Of a stretch of 64,000 nt of DNA, positions 58,042 to 64,000 are shown piece by piece. Origin of the DNA: Streptomyces sp. NBC_00414. GTDB lineage: Bacteria > Actinomycetota > Actinomycetes > Streptomycetales > Streptomycetaceae. Under the pieces are notes generated by a model. It had not been told where the DNA came from, did not search any database, and saw only the letters and a list, made by a program, of their open reading frames with translations. Both the position numbers and the translations under genes were made by a program. The stretch covers positions 4,712,001 to 4,776,000 of the forward strand of contig NZ_CP107935.1 of the NCBI RefSeq assembly GCF_036038375.1, in the 5' to 3' direction. Each line of letters opens with the position of its first letter. The first letter of the stretch is position 1.

Positions 58042-58929
58042 CTACTTGCTGAGCTTCTGGAACCTCCGTACCGCCGGCGGGACGAAGACCAGCGTCAGGA
58101 CCACCGGCCACACGGCCGCCATCAGCAGCGCGTGCTGCTCGACCCAGGTGTCGCCGCCGCCCACCGGTGTACCGAACAGTTCGCGGGTGGCCGCGGCCGT
58201 CGACGAGATCGGGTTCCAGGCGGCCACGTGACCGAGCCAGTCGGGCATCAGCTGCGGCGCCACGAAGATGCTGGAGATCATCGTCAGCGGGAACGCGACC
58301 GCGAACAGGCCGCCCGCCGCCTCCGGGTTGGGTACGAGCAGACCGAGCCACACCCCGAGCCAGATCAGCGCGAACCGCAGCCACAGCAGCAGCCCGAACG
58401 CCCCCAGGAAGGCGAAGCCGCCCTCCGGCCGCCAGCCCATGGCCAGCGCGGTGAGCATCAGGATCGTCAGCTCGGCGCAGGCCACGATGAGATCGGTGAC
58501 CCCGCGCCCGGCGACGACGGCGGACGGCGACATCGGCATGGAGCGGAAGCGGTCGATGACGCCCTTCGTGGAGTCGTACACGACGAGCGTCGCCGTGTTG
58601 ATGAACCCGAAGGCCATCGTCATGACGAACATGCCCGGCATCAGGAAGTCCCGGTAGTCGCCCCCGCCCGGGACGGTCATCGCACTGCCGAAGACGTATC
58701 CGTACAGCAGCACGGACAGGATCGGGAAGCCCAGCTGCCAGGCGATGTTGATGGGTTGGCGCTGGTAGTGGGTGAGCCCGCGCCGGACGACGTTCCAGCA
58801 GTCGGCGAGCACCCAGTACATGCGGCCACGGTCGCGGACGCGCAGGTCGTCGCGGCCGGCCGGCACCCCGGCCGCTTCGGTCACCTCGGTCACATCAGCC
58901 CCCTCGGGCGCATCGGTCACGTTGCTCAT
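58042..58929 (-). CDS. ABC-2 type permease (DrrB-like)
   Basis: A 295-residue membrane protein with six helices. The ABC-2 core is AWQLGFPILSVLLYGYVFGS, PGMFVMTMAFGFINTATLVV, and the conserved ERF-like loop GVIDRFRSMPMSPSAVVAGR. The last helices end near VVLTLVFVPPAVRRFQKL. It forms the membrane part of a drug or lipid exporter with the ATPase whose stop overlaps its ATG. The two are divergent from a TetR gene. Confidence 0.9.
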   Translation of the reverse strand: MSNVTDAPEGADVTEVTEAAGVPAGRDDLRVRDRGRMYWVLADCWNVVRRGLTHYQRQPINIAWQLGFPILSVLLYGYVFGSAMTVPGGGDYRDFLMPGMFVMTMAFGFINTATLVVYDSTKGVIDRFRSMPMSPSAVVAGRGVTDLIVACAELTILMLTALAMGWRPEGGFAFLGAFGLLLWLRFALIWLGVWLGLLVPNPEAAGGLFAVAFPLTMISSIFVAPQLMPDWLGHVAAWNPISSTAAATRELFGTPVGGGDTWVEQHALLMAAVWPVVLTLVFVPPAVRRFQKLSK

Positions 58930-59906
58930 GCCGCCGCCTCCCCGGCTTCCTGGGAGTCGTCCGTGCGGTGGCCGGTCAGGCGCAGGAACACGTCGTCGAG
59001 GCTGGGCCTGCGCAGCCCGATGTCCTCCACGCGCACCCCCTCGTCCTGGAGGGTCCGCGCCACCTCGGTGAGCGCCGCGACCCGGTCGGTCACGGGCGCG
59101 TGCACCCGCAACTCCGTGTCGTCCGACTCCGGTTCGCCGTCCGACACGCGGGCGACGACCTTCACCGCCCGCGCGATGTCGGCCCGCTCGGCGACGACGA
59201 CCTCGATGCGGTCACCGCCCACCCTGTTCTTCAGCCCGTCCGGGGTGTCGTCGGCGATGGCCCGCCCCTGGTCGATCACGGTGATGTGCGAGGCGAGCTT
59301 GTCGGCCTCCTCCAGGTACTGCGTGGTCAGCAGCACGGTCGTGCCGCGCGCCACCAACGCCCGTACGGAATCCCACACTTCGCCCCGGCCGCGCGGGTCG
59401 AGCCCGGTCGTGGGCTCGTCCAGGAACAGCACGGCCGGGGTGAGGATCATCGGCGCGGCGAGGTCGAGGCGCCGCCGCATGCCGCCGCTGTACTGGCCGA
59501 CCCCCTTGTCGGCGGCGTCGGTCAGGTCGAACTGCTCCAGCAGTTCCGTCGCCCGCAGGCGCGCCCGGCGCCCGCCCAGGTGGAACAGCCGCCCGAACAT
59601 CTCCAGGTTCTGCCGGCCGGTCAGCACCTCGTCCAGTGCCGCGTACTGGCCGGTGAGCCCGATCCGCGCCCGAACCTCCCGTGGCTGCGAGGCCACGTCG
59701 AGGCCGGCCACCCGCGCGCTTCCCCCGTCCAGCCCGACCAGCGTGGAGAGGATGCGGACGGCGGTCGTCTTGCCCGCGCCGTTCGGCCCGAGCAGGCCGT
59801 GCACCGTGCCCTCCCGCACGGCCAGGTCGAAGCCGTCGAGGGCGCGCTTTTCCCCGTACCTCTTTTCGAGCCTCTCGGCCCGCACCGCGTAACCACTCAC
59901 TCCCAC
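58926..59906 (-). CDS. DrrA-like ABC transporter ATP-binding protein
   Basis: A 326-residue daunorubicin-resistance-type ATPase. Walker A is GLLGPNGAGKTTAVRIL (about 37-53), the signature is QYSGGMRRRLDLA (about 137-149), Walker B is VLFLDEPTTGLDPRG (about 157-171), and the C-terminal DrrA-type extension ends GLRRPSLDDVFLRLTGH. The start is GTG with GGAGGAG. It pumps out a hydrophobic compound together with the permease. Two TetR-type palindromes lie in its promoter. Confidence 0.9.
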   Translation of the reverse strand: MGVSGYAVRAERLEKRYGEKRALDGFDLAVREGTVHGLLGPNGAGKTTAVRILSTLVGLDGGSARVAGLDVASQPREVRARIGLTGQYAALDEVLTGRQNLEMFGRLFHLGGRRARLRATELLEQFDLTDAADKGVGQYSGGMRRRLDLAAPMILTPAVLFLDEPTTGLDPRGRGEVWDSVRALVARGTTVLLTTQYLEEADKLASHITVIDQGRAIADDTPDGLKNRVGGDRIEVVVAERADIARAVKVVARVSDGEPESDDTELRVHAPVTDRVAALTEVARTLQDEGVRVEDIGLRRPSLDDVFLRLTGHRTDDSQEAGEAAA

Positions 59907-59942
59907 AGCACTCCTCCACCCGTGACATCCGCCGGAGTCCCC

Positions 59943-59988
59943 AAACTGAGTACACCGTACCCTTTTCAGAGTATGTCGTACTCAGTTT
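59943..59988. promoter_or_regulatory. Paired TetR operators in the exporter/TetR promoter
   Basis: GAGTACACCGTACCC (59948-59962) and GAGTATGTCGTACTC (59969-59983) are two sites 21 bases apart. They are enclosed by outer arms AAACTGAGTAC and GTACTCAGTTT. Both diverging genes should be repressed together. Confidence 0.7.
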
Positions 59989-60014
59989 CAGTCCAAGGGA
60001 TTATTCTGAGCTCC

Positions 60015-60782
60015 ATGACAAGCGGCTCGGGCGGTATGGACACCAGCGGCAGCGGAGACATCGTCCGCACGCTCCACCTGCTGTGGGACACGGGTCCGCG
60101 TCCCAGCCGCGGCCCCAAGCCCGGTCTCACGCTCGACCGGATCGTGGACGCGGCCGTCCGGGTCGCGGACGCGGAGGGTCTGGAGGCGGTGTCGATGCGC
60201 CGGCTCTCCACGGAGCTGGGCACCGGCACGATGTCCCTGTACCGGTACGTGCCCGGCAAGGGCGAACTGCTCGACCTGATGCTGGACCGCGTCCAGCGCA
60301 CGGAGGACGACCCCGCCGTCTTCGGCGACGACTGGCGCTCGGCCCTGGAGGCCCTCGGCCGCGAGAACCTCGCCCTCTACCAGCGCCACCCCTGGCTGCT
60401 GAAGGCCAACCAGTCCCGCCCGGTGCTCGGCCCCAGCGCCGTCGAGGGCATGGAGAAGGTGATCTCCCACATCAAGCCCATGGGCCTGAGCGACCCGGAG
60501 CTGGTCTCGGTGGTCGTCATGATCGACTCGTACGTCACCGGGGCCGCCCGCACCCAGCTGTACGCACAGGAGGCCGAGCGCAAGACCGGTCTGACGGACG
60601 CGGAGTTCTGGGCCGCCCAGTACCCGGTCCTGGAGAAGGTCATGGCCAGCGGCCGCTACCCGGTGATGGCCGCGCTCTCCGAGGACTCCTTCGGCCCCGA
60701 CTTCGACCACTTCGAGTTCGGCCTCCAAAGAATCCTCGACGGCCTGACCACACTCGTGAACCGCCGCCGCGACAACGCTTGA
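60015..60782 (+). CDS. TetR-family regulator of the exporter
   Basis: A 255-residue TetR_C_1-type (TetA-class) regulator. The helix-turn-helix is at about 40-85 (LDRIVDAAVRVADAEGLEAV ... GTGTMSLYRYVPGKGELLDL). The C-terminal ligand domain is long and helical. A Gly/Ser-rich head of about 20 residues precedes it. It is divergent from the DrrAB-like operon, with paired palindromes between, so it most likely represses that pump and itself. Ligand unknown, probably a hydrophobic antibiotic. Confidence 0.85.
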   Translation: MTSGSGGMDTSGSGDIVRTLHLLWDTGPRPSRGPKPGLTLDRIVDAAVRVADAEGLEAVSMRRLSTELGTGTMSLYRYVPGKGELLDLMLDRVQRTEDDPAVFGDDWRSALEALGRENLALYQRHPWLLKANQSRPVLGPSAVEGMEKVISHIKPMGLSDPELVSVVVMIDSYVTGAARTQLYAQEAERKTGLTDAEFWAAQYPVLEKVMASGRYPVMAALSEDSFGPDFDHFEFGLQRILDGLTTLVNRRRDNA

Positions 60783-61104
60783 ACGGGCCCGCCGGAAGGG
60801 GCGCGAGGAACTGCGCACCCAGCCCCCACCCACCACAAGTCCAGCCACGACACCCCGCTAGGCCCCAGGGCCCCAAAGGGGCGCGGGGAACTGCGCACCC
60901 AGCCCCCACCGGCCCGCACCCACCACAAGTCCAGCCACCACACCCCGCCAGGGCCCCCAGGGCCCCAAACGGGCGCGGGGAACTGCGCACCCAGCCCCCA
61001 CCGGCCCGCAGACGAACCACGCACCCGCTCCCGCAGGGCCCCGCAGGGACCCCTGAAACCGTCGTGAAACCGGGCTGAATGCGCCATGCCACAACCTCTG
61101 CGGC
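60783..61104. repeat. Three tandem GC-rich core units, 80-92 bp period
   Basis: Cores at 60798, 60878 and 60970 (GGGGCGCGGGGAACTGCGCA type) are each followed by CCCAGCCCCCACC, and two by GGCCCGCA. CACCACAAGTCCAGCCAC also repeats. No gene lies in this 320-base gap. The same AGCCCCCACCGGCCCGCA tail flanks the repeat at 10743, showing that the full unit is larger than the core. Confidence 0.8.
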
Positions 61105-62103
61105 ATGACGACAACGACCCCACACCCCCTGGCCATCTCGGCCAAGAGCCTGCGCAAGGCCTACGGCGACAAGACGGTCCTCGACGGAGTCGACCTGGCG
61201 GTACCGACCGGCAGCGTCTTCTCCCTGCTCGGCCCGAACGGCGCCGGCAAGACCACCGCCGTCAAGATCCTCTCCACCCTCATCACCGCCGACGCGGGCG
61301 AACTGCACGTCGGCGGCCACGACCTGGCCACCGCCCCGCAGGCGGTGCGGGCCGCGATCGGTGTCACCGGCCAGTTCTCCGCCGTCGACGGCCTGATCAC
61401 CGGCGAGGAGAACATGCTCCTCATGGCGGACCTGCACCACCTGCCCAGGCCCGAGGGCCGCCGGGTCACCGCCGAACTGCTGGAGCGCTTCGACCTGGCC
61501 GAGGCCGCGAAGAAGCCCGCCTCCACCTACTCCGGCGGCATGAAGCGCCGCCTGGACATCGCCATGACCCTGGTCGGCAGCCCGCGGATCATCTTCCTCG
61601 ACGAACCGACCACCGGCCTCGACCCCCGCTCCCGCCACAACATGTGGCAGATCATCCGCGAACTGGTCTCCGGCGGCGTCACCGTCTTCCTCACCACCCA
61701 GTACCTGGAAGAGGCCGACCAGCTCGCCGACCGAATCGCGGTGTTGAGCGACGGAAAGATCGCCGCCGAAGGAAGCGCCGACGAGCTGAAGCGGCTCATC
61801 CCCGGCGGACACGTCCGGCTCCGCTTCACCGACCCGACCGCCTACCGGTCCGCCGCCGGCACGCTCCGCGAGGCGGCCCGGGACGACGAGGCCCTCGCGC
61901 TGCAGATCCCCAGCGACGGCAGCCAGCGCGAGCTGCGCTCCATCCTCGACTGGCTGGACTCCGCGGGCGTCGAGGCGGACGAACTGACCGTGCACACCCC
62001 CGACCTCGACGACGTCTTCTTCGCCCTGACCGGCAACACCGGCAACACCGCCGGCACCAGCCCGACCACCGTCCCCAACCAGCCGACGGAGGCTGTCCGA
62101 TGA
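61105..62103 (+). CDS. DrrA-like ABC transporter ATP-binding protein (second pair)
   Basis: A 332-residue exporter ATPase. Walker A is SLLGPNGAGKTTAVKIL (about 41-57), the signature is TYSGGMKRRLDIA (about 137-149), and Walker B is IIFLDEPTTGLDPRS (about 157-171). The C-terminal extension contains VHTPDLDDVFFALTGN and a Thr/Asn-rich tail. It is distinct from the pair at 58-60 kb (roughly half identical by eye). The TGA overlaps the permease ATG by 4 bases. It probably exports a hydrophobic drug. Confidence 0.9.
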   Translation: MTTTTPHPLAISAKSLRKAYGDKTVLDGVDLAVPTGSVFSLLGPNGAGKTTAVKILSTLITADAGELHVGGHDLATAPQAVRAAIGVTGQFSAVDGLITGEENMLLMADLHHLPRPEGRRVTAELLERFDLAEAAKKPASTYSGGMKRRLDIAMTLVGSPRIIFLDEPTTGLDPRSRHNMWQIIRELVSGGVTVFLTTQYLEEADQLADRIAVLSDGKIAAEGSADELKRLIPGGHVRLRFTDPTAYRSAAGTLREAARDDEALALQIPSDGSQRELRSILDWLDSAGVEADELTVHTPDLDDVFFALTGNTGNTAGTSPTTVPNQPTEAVR

Positions 62104-62921
62104 GCGCTTCCTCCCCCTCCTCCCCCTCTTCCTCCTCCCTCTCCCTCGCCGTCCGCGACTCGTCCACGATGCTGCGCCGCAACCTCCTGCACGCCCGGCG
62201 CTACCCGTCCCTCACCCTGAACATCCTGCTGACGCCGATCGTCCTGCTGCTGCTCTTCGTCTACGTCTTCGGCGACGTGATGAGCGCCGGCATCGGAGGC
62301 GGCGGCGCCGACCGCTCCGAGTACATCGCCTATCTCGTCCCGGGCATCCTGCTGATGACCATCGGCGCCACCCCCGCCGGAACAGCCATCTCCGTGTCCA
62401 TGGACATGACCGAGGGAATCGTCGCCCGCTTCCGCACGATGGCGATCCACCGCGGCTCGGTGCTCATCGGGCACGTCGTCGGCAGCGTGCTGCAGGCGCT
62501 CATCAGCGTGGTCCTCGTCGGCTGCGTGGCCGTGGCCATCGGCTTCCGGTCCACGGACGCCACCGCCCTGGAGTGGCTGGCCGCGTTCGGACTGCTCGCG
62601 CTGGTCTCGGTGGCGTTCACCTGGATCGCCGTCGGCATGGGCCTGGCCAGCCCGAACGCCGAGACGGCGAGCAACAACGCGCTGCCGCTGATCCTCCTCC
62701 CGTTCATCTCCAGCGCCTTCGTCCCCGTCGACGCGATGCCGGGCTGGTTCCAGCCGGTCGCCGAGTACCAGCCCTTCACGCCGGCCATCGAGACCCTGCG
62801 CGGCCTGCTGCTCGGCAGCGAGATCGGCAACAGCGGGTGGATCACGGTCCTCTGGTGCCTGGGCCTGTCCGCCCTCGGCTACTACTGGTCGAGGTCGCTG
62901 TTCAACCGCGACCCGAAATGA
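62100..62921 (+). CDS. ABC-2 type permease (DrrB-like, second pair)
   Basis: A 273-residue six-helix ABC-2 permease. The Ser-rich start is followed by LNILLTPIVLLLLFVYVFGD (helix 1), YLVPGILLMTIGATPAGTAI, the loop EGIVARFRTMAIHRGSVLIG, and a C-terminal helix ITVLWCLGLSALGYYWSRSL. It is the partner of the ATPase upstream. Its 3' end overlaps the convergent regulator gene by 20 bases. Confidence 0.9.
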   Translation: MSASSPSSPSSSSLSLAVRDSSTMLRRNLLHARRYPSLTLNILLTPIVLLLLFVYVFGDVMSAGIGGGGADRSEYIAYLVPGILLMTIGATPAGTAISVSMDMTEGIVARFRTMAIHRGSVLIGHVVGSVLQALISVVLVGCVAVAIGFRSTDATALEWLAAFGLLALVSVAFTWIAVGMGLASPNAETASNNALPLILLPFISSAFVPVDAMPGWFQPVAEYQPFTPAIETLRGLLLGSEIGNSGWITVLWCLGLSALGYYWSRSLFNRDPK

Positions 62922-64000
62922 GTGTGCGGGCCGCCTCACACAGCTCGTCCCGTCCCAGGGCGGCGTACTCCGACACCGCGTCGGAGTAGGCCGCCCCGGC
63001 GGCGTTCCCGGCGGCGGCGACCGCCCGCCGGGCACGGTCCGCCGACATCGTCGGCTGGAACTCGCGCAGCACCCGCAGCCGTTCACCCAACGCGACCATC
63101 CGCACGGCTCCGGCTCCGGCACCGGCACCGACATCGGCACCACCGTGGCCGTCGCCACCACCGTGGCCGTCGCCGTCGCCGTCCGCAAGCGCCGCCATGC
63201 CGAGCGCATGCAGCACCGTCCCGAGCACCGGGAACTCCGCGGGCGAGCGCGACGGGCCGGAGAGCAGCGTCCACAGCCGTTGCCGCAGCTCACCGAGCAG
63301 CTTCGCGACCGGCTCAAGCCGGCCGGCGTGCGCGTGCGCCATCACCGCCGCCGCCTGGATCTGCAGCGCCCACGGGTCGAGCAGCGGGTCGCCGCCGTGT
63401 ATCGCGCCGGCCCCGGACATCCGCTCCACGGCGCCGCGCCACAGCCCGAGCCCGACCTCCGTCAGCCCCCGGGTGAGCGCGATCTCGGCACGTACGCCGA
63501 GATCGGGATCGTAGAAGGCCTCCTGCTGCGGGGTGTTGATGCCCTCGGCGAGCCGCAGCCAGTGCTCGGCCCCGTCGGGATCGCCGCGCTGCAGACAGGC
63601 GAGGGCGAGGGCCGAGTGGATGCCGATGTAGTCGTGCTCGTCGCCGAGCCGCGGCAACGCCTTGAGCGCCTCCTTGAGGTGCCTGTACGCGGCCTCGCCC
63701 TCCCCCGTCTTCAGGCACAGCTCGCTCAGCCGGGAGTGGCCCATGACCTGCAGCAGCGGGGTGTCGACGGACGTCAGGGCGGCGGTCATCCGGCGGGCCG
63801 AGTCGAGCGCGCGGTCGACGTCGTGCTCGTACTCCCAGACGTAGGTGGCGACACACTCGGCGATGCCGGCGACCAGCGTCTGTTCGCTGCCGCAGAGTTC
63901 ACGCAGCACCTCGTAGTCGGGGGGCAGCATCTCGGGGACCGCGCTCAGCACTGCCCCGGTGGCGCGCAGCAGCGTGTCCGGCGGGGCCGGGGGCAGTCGG
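62902..64000 (-). CDS. TPR-type regulator, C-terminal part (BTAD/AfsR-like), cut by window edge
   Basis: The frame is open to the right edge, so only about 366 C-terminal residues are seen. It is helical and TPR-like (LQVMGHSRLSELCLKTGEGE, ALALACLQRGDPDGAEHWLR), typical of the C-terminal half of AfsR/BTAD or LuxR-type ATPase regulators in Streptomyces. A DNA-encoded GDGHGG repeat (18-bp units, about 63138-63185) interrupts it. It ends CEAARTLISGRG. The N-terminal domains needed for naming are outside the window. Confidence 0.6.
   Translation of the reverse strand, partial: RLPPAPPDTLLRATGAVLSAVPEMLPPDYEVLRELCGSEQTLVAGIAECVATYVWEYEHDVDRALDSARRMTAALTSVDTPLLQVMGHSRLSELCLKTGEGEAAYRHLKEALKALPRLGDEHDYIGIHSALALACLQRGDPDGAEHWLRLAEGINTPQQEAFYDPDLGVRAEIALTRGLTEVGLGLWRGAVERMSGAGAIHGGDPLLDPWALQIQAAAVMAHAHAGRLEPVAKLLGELRQRLWTLLSGPSRSPAEFPVLGTVLHALGMAALADGDGDGHGGGDGHGGADVGAGAGAGAVRMVALGERLRVLREFQPTMSADRARRAVAAAGNAAGAAYSDAVSEYAALGRDELCEAARTLISGRG

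Overview
The window is high-GC chromosomal DNA from a Streptomyces (or very close relative). The evidence is strong third-position GC, GTG starts, frequent 1- and 4-base start/stop overlaps, a conservon, an EF-hand protein, a DmdR1/DesR-type iron repressor, an NsdA-like regulator beside a prim-pol-like protein, and a CebR box in front of a cellulase. From memory, the gene order resembles, in reverse, the S. coelicolor neighbourhood that holds purU, SCO4402, dmdR1, citrate synthase 2, pdxH and serC. This is typical core/sub-core chromosome. I see no rRNA, tRNA, prophage, insertion sequence or CRISPR array.

Layout. 0.3-6.3 kb: an RsbW-like ATPase, then a fatty-acid-like catabolic block (two acyl-CoA dehydrogenases and an amidohydrolase, divergent from an acyl-CoA ligase) with two matching operator-like sites between them. 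6.2-16.3 kb: EF-hand protein, STAS anti-anti-sigma, ECF sigma plus a zinc-finger/maleylpyruvate-isomerase fusion, purU, an SCO4402-family protein, a substrate-binding lipoprotein, a Pro/Gln-rich membrane protein and an NsdA-like regulator. 16.6-27 kb: prim-pol-like protein, an ABC exporter pair, a GNAT protein, an alpha/beta hydrolase with Ala in place of its nucleophile, a 1.1-kb non-coding stretch with a 27-bp minisatellite, the iron repressor, a SIS protein and a PAS-PAS-GAF protein. 26.9-30.7 kb: an unusual RNA leader with two tiny ORFs before a 2-oxoglutarate/Fe(II)-type oxygenase, then citrate synthase 2 and pdxH.

31-41.5 kb: a co-oriented eight-gene catabolic operon (TIGR03084-type protein, AtuA/DUF1446, carboxyltransferase, biotin carboxylase, acyl-CoA dehydrogenase, 4CL-like ligase, enoyl-CoA hydratase, TetR). 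It looks like an acyclic-terpenoid or branched-acyl-CoA pathway. 41.8-44.9 kb: an epoxide-hydrolase-like enzyme, a TetR regulator and an MFS exporter, all tied together by four copies of one palindrome. 45-49.2 kb: an EamA exporter and a YdiJ-like flavin/FeS dehydrogenase. 49.7-53.6 kb: a conservon (cvnA, cvnB, cvnC, CYP157-like P450) that lacks the cvnD GTPase. 53.9-57.8 kb: serC, a zinc-free quinone-oxidoreductase-like enzyme and a CebR-controlled GH5-CBM2 cellulase. 58-64 kb: two DrrAB-type exporters around a TetR gene, then an AfsR/BTAD-like TPR regulator cut by the window edge.

Two features cut across the regions. First, a GC-rich repeat with core GGGGCGCGGGGAACTGCGC lies in at least eight intergenic gaps, sometimes in tandem with a 34-bp period. 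Second, many divergent promoters carry clear palindromes that can be matched to local TetR genes. Gene names come from recognised motifs and family memory; no database search was possible.
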